64,000 bases of DNA from Brucella haematophila (GTDB lineage: Bacteria; Pseudomonadota; Alphaproteobacteria; Rhizobiales; Rhizobiaceae): assembly GCF_005938105.1 (NCBI RefSeq), contig NZ_VCPE01000012.1:121277-185276 (forward strand). The letters run 5' to 3'. The notes under the pieces are model-generated. The model was given only the letters and a program-made list of their open reading frames with translations. It ran no database searches and had not been told where the DNA came from. A program made the translations under genes and the position numbers. Of this stretch, positions 26,609 through 34,572 are shown piece after piece (positions within the stretch are counted from its first letter, which is position 1; each line of letters opens with the position of its first letter).

Positions 26609-27685
26609 ATGGCTCAGAACCCCAATATCGATGTGCCTTTGAAGGGCGACCAAATTCCCCCGTTTGTGGAAACAGCCGTGTTCAAGCGCGACGTGTTTTC
26701 TGAAACGCGCGCGGGCTATTTTGCGAACGATCCCGACACGCGCATTATTCGCCGTGTGGTGAGCGCCGCACCCTGGTGGTCGAGCCCGCTGGCATGGATT
26801 CTCGCCCGGCGCGAAATTCGCGGTTTGAAGACCGTGCGTGGCATCGAAGGCGTTCCGCAACTGATCGCAACTGACCGCGATGGCCTCTATCGCTCATGGA
26901 CCGAAGGCACACCGCTGCATCTCGCGCGCCCCTCCGATCCGAAATGGTATCGCACCGCGCACCGGGTTTTACGCGATATGCGTCGTCTGGGCGTTACGCA
27001 TAACGATCTTGCCAAGCCGCAGAACTGGCTGATGACACCGGAAGGCGAAGCAGCGGTCATCGATTTCCAGCTTGCCAGCGTCCATCGCCGTCGCGGCGCG
27101 CTTTATCGGCTGATGGCCTATGAAGACTTCCGCCACCTCATCAAGCAGAAGCGGGCTTTCGCCAAAGATCTGATGACACCGACGGAAAAGCGCATTCTGG
27201 CGCGCCGTTCGCTGCCATCACGCATCTGGCTGGCCACCGGCAAGAAGGTCTACAACTTCATCACCCGCGGCATTTTTAGCTGGTCGGATGGCGAAGGTAC
27301 GGGCGACCGTATCGACAATGAAGGTCCGGCAATTCTGGCCGCCCTCAAGTCCGACCCACGCGTCAAGGACGTGGCGCTGGCGCTTTATTCGCTGCCAGCC
27401 AAGGGCGTCGGTCTCTATGCTTTCGTGGAAACGCTGGATGCAGACGAGAAAAGTCTGCGGGGGCGCCTGAAAAGCCAGAAGGTGGAATTGATCCAGCCGG
27501 TTGCCCATCTGCCGCGCCGCGAAGACGGCACCGTTCGCGACGATATTCTGCGCCTGATCGCCATGAATCAGATGACGGAGCTGGACGATCTGTTGCAGCG
27601 CGAGCCGGAACTGCGTGGCCTTGTGGAAGCGCTGGCCGCCCATCGCCTGAACTTCACGGATCGGCGCGTTACTCAATTAGAGTAG
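26609..27685 (+). CDS. RIO/APH-like kinase fused to an AMP-ligase-like C-terminal domain
   Basis: 358 residues in two parts. The first 210 residues look like a small protein kinase-like fold: VTHNDLAKPQNWL stands for the catalytic loop HxDxxxxN (with HND instead of HRD) and VIDFQLA for the DFG metal loop; no glycine-rich loop is evident. The last 110 residues (GPAILAALKSDPRVKDVALALY, then GLYAFVETL, then HLPRREDGTVRDDILRL; quoted in pieces) follow the pattern of the mobile C-terminal domain of acyl-CoA synthetases. Databases commonly label such genes serine/threonine kinases. Substrate unknown. It precedes uvrD by 63 bp. Confidence 0.7.
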   Translation: MAQNPNIDVPLKGDQIPPFVETAVFKRDVFSETRAGYFANDPDTRIIRRVVSAAPWWSSPLAWILARREIRGLKTVRGIEGVPQLIATDRDGLYRSWTEGTPLHLARPSDPKWYRTAHRVLRDMRRLGVTHNDLAKPQNWLMTPEGEAAVIDFQLASVHRRRGALYRLMAYEDFRHLIKQKRAFAKDLMTPTEKRILARRSLPSRIWLATGKKVYNFITRGIFSWSDGEGTGDRIDNEGPAILAALKSDPRVKDVALALYSLPAKGVGLYAFVETLDADEKSLRGRLKSQKVELIQPVAHLPRREDGTVRDDILRLIAMNQMTELDDLLQREPELRGLVEALAAHRLNFTDRRVTQLE

Positions 27686-27748
27686 TCGAATAGACAAGCC
27701 CTTCCGGGTCTTTGTTTTTTGTGAGCGAATCATTACATTCGGGGTCAG

Positions 27749-30337
27749 ATGTCCGATTTTCCCGACGATATGCCGTTTTTCGGCGATGATGCACCGGCTG
27801 GCCGCGCGCCAGCTACCGGCGGTATTGCTGCGCGCGCCATGGCCGCGCGCAACCAGCAGCGTGGCGAGCCTGACTACCTGAAAGGGTTGAACCCGGAACA
27901 GCGCCAGGCTGTGCTGACGACCGAAGGGCCGGTTCTGGTGCTTGCAGGTGCAGGTACAGGCAAGACCCGCGTTCTGACCACCCGCATCGCCCACATTATT
28001 ACCACCGGCCTTGCCTATCCCAGCCAGATTCTCGCCGTGACCTTCACCAACAAGGCCGCGCGTGAAATGAAGGAGCGTATCGGCCATCTGGTCGGCGGCG
28101 CGGTGGAAGGCATGCCATGGCTCGGCACGTTCCACTCCATCGGCGTGAAATTGCTGCGCCGCCATGCGGAACTGGTCAATCTCACATCCGATTTCACCAT
28201 CCTCGATACCGACGATGTGATCCGGCTGATCAAGCAGCTTATTCAGGCGGAAGGTCTGGATGACAAGCGCTGGCCTGCCCGCACCTTCGCCAATATGATC
28301 GACGGCTGGAAGAACAAGGGCTTTGGCCCCTCCGACATTCCGGAAGGCGATGCGCGCTCGTTCGGCAATGGCAAGGGCCGCGAATTGTATCGGGCCTATC
28401 AGGAACGCCTGCGCACGCTGAACGCCTGCGATTTCGGCGATCTTCTGTTGCATCCGATCCGCATCTTCCGCAATCATCCTGATATCCTGCGTGAATATCA
28501 CGCCAAGTTCCGCTATATTCTGGTGGACGAGTATCAGGACACCAACACCGCCCAATATCTCTGGCTGCGCCTGCTCGCACAAAGACCGCAAGCGAGAAAT
28601 ACGGCATCTGTTGCCACGCAAGGCGGAAACGCGCCCATACAGCCCGCTAGGGCGTCCGAGCCGATGCGAGGCCCCCGCGGAGCCGGTGAGCGTAGCGAAC
28701 TCGGCGCGAGCGAAAACAAAGTGAACCTGTGTTGCGTTGGCGATGACGATCAGTCGATTTACGGCTGGCGCGGAGCGGAAGTGGACAACATCCTGCGCTT
28801 CGACAAGGATTTTCCGGGCGCTGTTGTCATCAAGCTTGAGCGCAACTATCGCTCGACCGCGCATATCCTCGGCACTGCCGCTCATCTGATCGCTCATAAT
28901 GAGGGCCGTTTGGGCAAGACGCTTTTCACGGAAGCGCCGAACCCTGATGATCCGCGTGTGAAAGTGCACGCGGCCTGGGATTCGGAAGAAGAAGCCCGTG
29001 CGGTCGGCGAAGCGATTGAACAGGCGCAGCGTCAGGGCCATCTGCTGAACAACATGGCGATCCTCGTGCGCGCTTCGTTCCAGATGCGCGAATTCGAAGA
29101 TCGCTTCGTGACGCTTGGTCTCAACTACCGTGTTATCGGCGGCCCGCGCTTCTATGAACGCCTCGAAATCCGCGATGCGCTGGCCTATCTGCGCGTCGTC
29201 GCGCAGCCTGCCGATGATCTGGCGCTGGAGCGTATTATCAACACGCCGAAGCGCGGACTGGGCGAAGCTGCAATTCGTCAGGTGCATGATTACGCCCGCG
29301 CCCGCGACATTTCGATGTTTGCCGCCGCCTGCGATCTGATCGAAACAGAAGAGCTGAAGCCAAAGCCGCGCTCCGCCCTGCGTGAGGTCGTGGAGAACTT
29401 CCTCCGCTGGCAGTCGCTGCTCGACAACACGCCGCATACGGAGCTTGCCGAGACAATTCTCGACGAATCCGGCTACACCGCGATGTGGCAGAACGACAAG
29501 ACCGCCGAAGCGCCGGGGCGACTGGAAAACCTCAAGGAACTGATCCGTTCCATGGAGGATTATGAAAGCCTGCGCGGCTTCCTGGAGCACATCGCTCTGG
29601 TGATGGATGCCGAACAGAATGAAAATATGGATGCCGTCAACATCATGACGCTGCATTCGGCCAAGGGTCTGGAATTCGAAACCGTGTTCCTGCCCGGCTG
29701 GGAAGAAGGTCTGTTCCCCCACCAGCGCGCACTTGATGAAGGCGGACGCTCCGGGCTGGAGGAAGAACGCCGCCTCGCCTATGTCGGCGTCACGCGTGCC
29801 AAGAAGAACCTGCATATCTGGTTCGTGTCCAACCGCCGCATCCACGGCATGTGGCAGTCGACCATTCCGTCGCGTTTTCTGGAAGAATTGCCGGAAGCGC
29901 ATGTCGAGGTTGCGGAACTGGAAGGCAATTACGGCGGCTATGGCAGCGGTTACGGCCAGTCCCGTTTTGACCGGGCCGATCCGTTCCAGAATAGCTATTC
30001 GACACCGGGCTGGCAGCGCGCACAGCAGAACCGTTCGGAAGCCACGCGCAACAATTGGGGCTCACGCTCCGGCAGCCGTGTGGAACGCGTCGGCTATGGC
30101 GAAACGGATTCCGGCTTCGGCGCCGGGCGCGGCTCGGTCAAGGGCCGCACGATTGAAGGTGAACTGGTCGCGAAATCGGTGGCCGACAAGCCCTCGGCTT
30201 TCAAGGTCGGCGACCGCGTGTTCCACCTGAAATTCGGCAATGGCAAAGTCGCCGCCATCGACGGCAACAAGCTGACCATCGACTTCGACAAGGCAGGACA
30301 AAAGCGCGTTCTCGACGGCTTCGTCCAGCCTGCCTGA
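27749..30337 (+). CDS. uvrD: UvrD/PcrA-type DNA helicase
   Basis: Superfamily 1A 3'-5' helicase used in nucleotide excision and mismatch repair. Motif I GAGTGKTR near residue 70, Ia FTNKAAREMKERI, II DEYQDTN, III GDDDQSIYGWRGAE, IV ERNYRST, V TLHSAKGLEFE and VI AYVGVTRAKKNL are all intact, and a Gly/Tyr/Ser-rich linker leads to a C-terminal Tudor-like domain (FKVGDRVFHLKFGNGKV) that in PcrA binds RNA polymerase. Length is 862 because of an unusual 46-residue insert between motifs II and III (residues 279-324). No other change to the active site is seen. Confidence 0.94.
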   Translation: MSDFPDDMPFFGDDAPAGRAPATGGIAARAMAARNQQRGEPDYLKGLNPEQRQAVLTTEGPVLVLAGAGTGKTRVLTTRIAHIITTGLAYPSQILAVTFTNKAAREMKERIGHLVGGAVEGMPWLGTFHSIGVKLLRRHAELVNLTSDFTILDTDDVIRLIKQLIQAEGLDDKRWPARTFANMIDGWKNKGFGPSDIPEGDARSFGNGKGRELYRAYQERLRTLNACDFGDLLLHPIRIFRNHPDILREYHAKFRYILVDEYQDTNTAQYLWLRLLAQRPQARNTASVATQGGNAPIQPARASEPMRGPRGAGERSELGASENKVNLCCVGDDDQSIYGWRGAEVDNILRFDKDFPGAVVIKLERNYRSTAHILGTAAHLIAHNEGRLGKTLFTEAPNPDDPRVKVHAAWDSEEEARAVGEAIEQAQRQGHLLNNMAILVRASFQMREFEDRFVTLGLNYRVIGGPRFYERLEIRDALAYLRVVAQPADDLALERIINTPKRGLGEAAIRQVHDYARARDISMFAAACDLIETEELKPKPRSALREVVENFLRWQSLLDNTPHTELAETILDESGYTAMWQNDKTAEAPGRLENLKELIRSMEDYESLRGFLEHIALVMDAEQNENMDAVNIMTLHSAKGLEFETVFLPGWEEGLFPHQRALDEGGRSGLEEERRLAYVGVTRAKKNLHIWFVSNRRIHGMWQSTIPSRFLEELPEAHVEVAELEGNYGGYGSGYGQSRFDRADPFQNSYSTPGWQRAQQNRSEATRNNWGSRSGSRVERVGYGETDSGFGAGRGSVKGRTIEGELVAKSVADKPSAFKVGDRVFHLKFGNGKVAAIDGNKLTIDFDKAGQKRVLDGFVQPA
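28583..28720 (+). other. uvrD: In-frame 138 bp insert in uvrD
   Basis: Forty-six codons inserted between LWLRLLAQ and VNLCCVGDDDQS, exactly a multiple of three. The encoded peptide (Ala, Arg, Gly, Ser and Pro-rich, no hydrophobic core) differs from the rest of the protein, and the DNA reads as GC-rich, short-repeat sequence with GAGC/GCGAG runs rather than normal codons. This is where UvrD/PcrA proteins have at most a few linker residues. Confidence 0.7.
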
Positions 30338-30359
30338 CACGAGACAAAAGCGAGCCGGG

Positions 30360-30845
30360 TTATTCCGGCTTGCCCTTCTCCCACGTCACATCACCCCTGA
30401 AGAGCGGCACGGTCGAGAGCGACGTCTTGGCCGAACCGTCCTGCACCTGACTGGCATGGGCGAGATAGAGCAGCGTATTGTTCTGTTTGTCGTAAATGCG
30501 GGTGATCACCAGCTTCTTCCAGATCAGGCTGGTACGCTCCGAAAAGACCCGTTCGCCCTTCTGGCTCAGCTCAATATCGCCGATTGAAATCGGTCCGGTC
30601 TGCTCGCAGGAAATGGACGCATTGGAAGGGTCTTCAAACCACTTTCCCTTTTGCAACCGGTCGATCATGCTTCGCGAGAAGGATGCAAGATGACAGGTCA
30701 CACCTTTGACCTTCGGATCGGGCACTGCGTCGATGACGATATCATTGCCGACCCAGTCCACGCCAACCTTGCCAACCTGCTCGGCAGTGGCCGGCAGGAC
30801 CGAAACGGCAAGAAGAGCGAAAGCGGCGAAAGTCTGCTTCATCAT
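30360..30845 (-). CDS. creA: CreA family protein
   Basis: Small secreted protein of the CreA family, named after the E. coli gene next to creBCD but without known function. A signal peptide (about 21 residues, ending ATA-EQ) is followed by VGVDWVGNDIVIDAVPDPKV and the conserved GVTCHLA and ISCEQTGPI cysteines, which may form a disulfide in the periplasm. 161 residues. It converges with uvrD (22 bp). No creBCD genes are nearby. Confidence 0.88.
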   Translation of the reverse strand: MMKQTFAAFALLAVSVLPATAEQVGKVGVDWVGNDIVIDAVPDPKVKGVTCHLASFSRSMIDRLQKGKWFEDPSNASISCEQTGPISIGDIELSQKGERVFSERTSLIWKKLVITRIYDKQNNTLLYLAHASQVQDGSAKTSLSTVPLFRGDVTWEKGKPE

Positions 30846-30931
30846 GTTCTCCCTGAAAACCTGTGAGGAGAAGTGGCGCGGCTGGCCTGTCTTTGCAAGA
30901 GCTTACTTAAAAACACCCACCGCCGAACCGC

Positions 30932-31561
30932 CTACTCCCACTTATCGAGGAAGTCGCCAATCGCCATGGCTTGAATGTCGGGCACGGCCTCAAACAGTTT
31001 TTCGACCGGCCAGTCCCACCAGTTAAGCTTCAGCAGCCGTTCGATAGCAGCGTCGTCGAAGCGCTTGCGAATGAGTTTGGCCGGAACGCCGCCAACCACC
31101 GTATAGGGCGCGACATCCCTCGTCACGACAGCATTGGCGCCGATCACCGCACCATGGCCGACTGTTACGCCCGGCGTGATGACTGCGCCATGGCCGATCC
31201 AGACATCATTGCCGATCACCACCCGCTTTGCCTGGCGGCGCGCACGAAACTCGCCATCAACGCCCAGATAGCGGAAATATTCGTTGGGACGATAGCTCAG
31301 CTTATGCGTGGTCAGCCGTTCCATCGGGTGTTCCAGCGCATTAATCCGCACATTGGCAGCAATGGAGCAGAACTTGCCAATCTCGGCATAAATGCCTTCG
31401 CCATTGCGCTCGAAATAGGTGAAATCGCCGACTGTCACTTCGCGCAGGATGACCCGCTCGCCAATCTCGGCATAGCGCCCCAGCTTGGAAGATTTGAGCT
31501 GCGCCGTCGAATGAATGCGCGGCTCGCTGTTCTGGAAACGAAGATCGTCGGAATTGGCCAT
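30932..31561 (-). CDS. Hexapeptide-repeat acyltransferase (LbH family)
   Basis: Left-handed beta-helix acetyltransferase-like protein. Hexapeptide repeats run through [20 protein letters not shown] and again through [33 protein letters not shown] (quoted in part), followed by [14 protein letters not shown], the standard end of xenobiotic/sugar acyltransferases. It resembles the phosphonate-associated transferase subfamily, but no phn genes are present. Start taken at the ATG 31561; a TTG four codons earlier is also possible. Acceptor unknown; the neighbouring Stealth gene hints at surface polysaccharide modification. Confidence 0.8.
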   Translation of the reverse strand: MANSDDLRFQNSEPRIHSTAQLKSSKLGRYAEIGERVILREVTVGDFTYFERNGEGIYAEIGKFCSIAANVRINALEHPMERLTTHKLSYRPNEYFRYLGVDGEFRARRQAKRVVIGNDVWIGHGAVITPGVTVGHGAVIGANAVVTRDVAPYTVVGGVPAKLIRKRFDDAAIERLLKLNWWDWPVEKLFEAVPDIQAMAIGDFLDKWE

Positions 31562-31581
31562 CAAAAGTCTCAAGGTTGCTC

Positions 31582-31646
31582 AGAGCGCGTTTGTTTTTAC
31601 GCACATCTTGTCCGAAAACCGTTTCACACTTTTCGGGATGTGCTCT
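31582..31646. repeat. Palindromic intergenic repeat (RIME-like), compact copy
   Basis: A 65 bp element with AGAGC / GCTCT ends and inner arms GCACATC / GATGTGC and CCGAAAA / TTTTCGG. The TTTGTTTTTACGC module is the reverse complement of that in the 25884 repeat, showing both belong to one mosaic family. It lies between the acyltransferase and the Stealth gene, 8 bp from the latter's stop codon. Confidence 0.8.
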
Positions 31647-31654
31647 AAAGCGAC

Positions 31655-32677
31655 CTAGGCCGCCTGCTGCGAACTCTGTTCGCTCGATAAGTATGCCTTG
31701 ATAGCATTCGGCAGGACATCGTCAAACTTCGCGATCAATGTCGCATGAATTTGTGCCCGAAACTCTGGCTCAAACCGTTCAAAGCCCTGCACGCAACCAA
31801 AGGGTGCTGAACCGTTACTGATCTTGTCCAGCTCTTCGCCCCAGTGCTTGGCCTGAACAAAATCGAGATAAGCCAGTTCCCGCACGCCATGGACCGGCGT
31901 GTGATGCTGCGCAATTTCCAGATGGTTGGCGAGGGAAACCGTGTTGAACTGCTCGATATTACGATAGCGGAAACCGACCTGACGGTTCAGCACATCCGGT
32001 TTTGCCGCGAAGAACGAGGCCAGCGTACTGCGTCTCAGAGGATGCGGATGGTGGTGGATGCTCAGAAACCTGTCCTTCACCCCGGCCGTGACAGCGCCTT
32101 TCCACTGGGCAAGACGGAATTTCGGAAAGGTATACTGGTATCGTGAAATTTTCCCGAGCAAGCGCCGCAGCTTGTATTTCAAACGGGAATTTTCCGGCCG
32201 CACCCAGTCACCATGCAGTCTTGGACGTTCGTTCTCATAAAAATCGGACACGGCCAGCGGGGCGTTCAGGAAGAAATCATCGTTGGAATAGATGAAGTGT
32301 TCCGACAGGCCGGGGATGCGCCACACTGCCCCCTCGATTGCTCTCGCATTGAAGGACGGGCGCGCCGCGGGAAGATCTTTGAAAATATCGTCATGCGAGA
32401 CGATCTGGATGAAGGACGGATCGCACTTGCCTTCCGCCGCAAAAGCATCAAGCAGCCGTGGCTTCTGATTGTCGGTGATGATGAAAATACGCCGGATGAA
32501 CGGCGCGAACTTTATGACCGATGCAATATTGTAATAAATCTCGCCATTGTCGAAGTAGCGCTCACTGGTCACCGCTTCGAAATGGGTCTTTTCGGAATCT
32601 GGCGCAAATCGCTGCCGGGAAGACTTATGCGCGGGGTCCTGACCGTCCACCCACGCGATGACATAATCGATTTCCAA
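31655..32677 (-). CDS. Stealth family phosphotransferase (capsule/exopolysaccharide)
   Basis: Member of the Stealth family, which transfers sugar-1-phosphate (hexose-1-phosphoryl) units to build phosphodiester-linked polysaccharides. Conserved region 1 (IDYVIAWVDGQDPAH) begins the protein, region 2 includes RRIFIITDNQKP and EHFIYSNDDFFLN with the catalytic acidic cluster, region 3 contains HHHPHPL, and the rest fits CR4. I place the start at a TTG with AAGAGAA upstream because region 1 normally opens the protein; an ATG at 32767 would add 30 atypical residues. Surface polysaccharide synthesis is the likely role. Confidence 0.8.
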   Translation of the reverse strand: MEIDYVIAWVDGQDPAHKSSRQRFAPDSEKTHFEAVTSERYFDNGEIYYNIASVIKFAPFIRRIFIITDNQKPRLLDAFAAEGKCDPSFIQIVSHDDIFKDLPAARPSFNARAIEGAVWRIPGLSEHFIYSNDDFFLNAPLAVSDFYENERPRLHGDWVRPENSRLKYKLRRLLGKISRYQYTFPKFRLAQWKGAVTAGVKDRFLSIHHHPHPLRRSTLASFFAAKPDVLNRQVGFRYRNIEQFNTVSLANHLEIAQHHTPVHGVRELAYLDFVQAKHWGEELDKISNGSAPFGCVQGFERFEPEFRAQIHATLIAKFDDVLPNAIKAYLSSEQSSQQAA

Positions 32678-32913
32678 AACGATTCTCTTGAAATATTGCA
32701 GTTTTATATTGGAAATATAACAATCCTTCGGGCGATACCAAATGAAATAGCCGACTTTCCCATTCAACTTTGGGTGTCCGGCAAACAGAGCGAACGGACA
32801 AAAGTTTCAGAAATTATTGAAAATCAAAAAAAGAACCGTAGATTAGGCCCACTTGGAAGTGCGTGATTGTAGAGCGCGCAAATGCGTGTTCAGAAATGCA
32901 AGGTTCATCGGAC

Positions 32914-33504
32914 ATGAAAAAATTCCTGCCCATCTTCATCGTTGCCTTCATCGTCGTGATTGTCGGCGCTGCTGGTTTCAACATGTTTCGCGATCGCGAG
33001 GCCGCGAAGGAACCCTTCGGCGGGCCGCTCAATCTCGTCACGATGGATGGACAGCCATTTACCGAAAAAGACCTCCGCGCCACACCGGCTGTGGTGTTTT
33101 TCGGCTTCACTCACTGCCCGGATGTCTGCCCCACCACGCTTTACGAACTTGATGGCTGGCTGAACCAGCTCGGCAGCGACGGACAGGACCTCAAGGCCTA
33201 TTTCATCACCGTCGATCCGGAACGCGACACGCAAGACATCATGAAGACCTATGTGGGCAATGTCTCGAAGCGGATTGTCGGCATCACCGGCACACCGGAG
33301 AACATCGCCGACATGGTCAAGTCCTACCACATCTATGCCAAGAAGGTTCCGGGCGAAGACGGTGAATACAGCATGGATCACACGGCATCGGTGTTCCTGC
33401 TCGACAAGGGCGGACGCTTCCGCAGCACCATCGCCTATCAGGAAAACCCGGATACCGCGCTGCAAAAGCTGAAGAACCTCGTCAAGGGCGCTTCTGCTGG
33501 CTAA
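32914..33504 (+). CDS. SCO1/SenC-family copper chaperone
   Basis: Thioredoxin-fold membrane-anchored protein that delivers copper to the CuA site of cytochrome c oxidase. An N-terminal membrane helix (residues 3-22) is followed by the CxxxC copper motif in HCPDVCPTT and the conserved histidine in SMDHTASVFL, with FITVDPERDT in between. At 196 residues from the ATG at 32914 it has family length. The frame is open 17 codons earlier but those residues precede the membrane anchor. No oxidase genes are adjacent. Confidence 0.9.
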   Translation: MKKFLPIFIVAFIVVIVGAAGFNMFRDREAAKEPFGGPLNLVTMDGQPFTEKDLRATPAVVFFGFTHCPDVCPTTLYELDGWLNQLGSDGQDLKAYFITVDPERDTQDIMKTYVGNVSKRIVGITGTPENIADMVKSYHIYAKKVPGEDGEYSMDHTASVFLLDKGGRFRSTIAYQENPDTALQKLKNLVKGASAG

Positions 33505-33568
33505 TCCTGGAGCGATAGCTGCTTTCTTTGGCAGTTACCCTTTAGAAGGCATGTAAATCCCAAAGATT

Positions 33569-33610
33569 CGGAGCGCCATTTATGTGTTCGGATGGACGCG
33601 CGGCGCTCCG
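33569..33610. promoter_or_regulatory. 9 bp hairpin between SCO1 and prmA
   Basis: Arms CGGAGCGCC (33569-33577) and GGCGCTCCG (33602-33610) around a 24-nt loop, in the 151 bp gap. No T-run follows on either side, so it is not a standard terminator; prmA may be transcribed from just downstream. Confidence 0.4.
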
Positions 33611-33655
33611 ACAGCTAAACAGAAGCTCTTGAACTTTTAGAGAGCTTTTTACCTC

Positions 33656-34513
33656 ATGGCCCAATCACGACTTTTCTTTTCGGCGAACAAGGCGGAAGCC
33701 GAGCGCGTTTATAATATTCTCGAGCAGGCTTTCGAGGATGACGGCTTTCCCATCGCCATCACCGAAATCGATGAAGACCGACAGATTTTCGAAGTCTCGG
33801 TCTATGTCGAAGACGGTGCTGAAGAGGTCGCGGCCCGTGTGGACGAGCTGGTTGGCGCCGACAAATTCGAAACCGAGGAACTGCCGGATATCGATTGGGT
33901 CACCCATTCGCTCGAAGGCCTGAAGCCGGTTCGCGCCGGACGTTTCTTCGTCCATGGCTCGCATGACCGCGAAAAGATCGAGCCGAACGACATTCCTATT
34001 GAAATCGATGCAGGTCTTGCCTTCGGCACGGGCCATCACGGCACGACGGCGGGCTGCCTTGAACTGATCGAAGAAGTGGCTGAGAGCGAACATCCGACCA
34101 ATGCGCTCGATCTTGGAACTGGCAGCGCCGTACTGGCCATCGCCATCGCAAAGCTCGCGCCAATTCCGGTTCTCGCCACCGACATCGACCCCATTGCAGT
34201 CACCGTCGCGGCAGAAAACGCCGCCAAGAATGGCGTTGCCGAGCACGTCATTACGGCGACGGCAGAAGGTTTCGACCATTCGATCTTCCGGTCCTATACG
34301 CCCTTCGATCTGATCGTGGCGAATATCCTTGCCAATCCGCTGATTGAACTTGCGCCTTCGTTGAAGCAGCATCTGGCTCCAAGCGGCTCGATTGTTCTCT
34401 CCGGCATTCTCGACAGCCAGCACGATGCGGTGCTCGCCGCCTATCAGGCCCAGGGCCTGACGCATCAAAAGACGCTTCATCGCGAAGGCTGGGTGGCGAT
34501 CCATCTGAAGTGA
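33656..34513 (+). CDS. prmA: Ribosomal protein L11 methyltransferase
   Basis: Methylates lysines and the N-terminus of ribosomal protein L11 with S-adenosylmethionine. The N-terminal ferredoxin-like L11-recognition domain is followed by the methyltransferase domain with the family block [11 protein letters not shown], the SAM motif [16 protein letters not shown] and [11 protein letters not shown] (motif IV, NPP-like NILANP). 285 residues, usual size. No gene of the ribosome is nearby, as is common for prmA in this group. Confidence 0.93.
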   Translation: MAQSRLFFSANKAEAERVYNILEQAFEDDGFPIAITEIDEDRQIFEVSVYVEDGAEEVAARVDELVGADKFETEELPDIDWVTHSLEGLKPVRAGRFFVHGSHDREKIEPNDIPIEIDAGLAFGTGHHGTTAGCLELIEEVAESEHPTNALDLGTGSAVLAIAIAKLAPIPVLATDIDPIAVTVAAENAAKNGVAEHVITATAEGFDHSIFRSYTPFDLIVANILANPLIELAPSLKQHLAPSGSIVLSGILDSQHDAVLAAYQAQGLTHQKTLHREGWVAIHLK

Positions 34514-34572
34514 TGTGATTCCGGAACCAGAACCCAGAAACGGTTATCTTTCATCTGTTGTGAGTTAGACCC

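Noticed and set aside
27677-29902. 741-codon open frame on the minus strand opposite uvrD
   Set aside because: Same effect of antisense GC-rich codons; every helicase motif lies on the plus strand.
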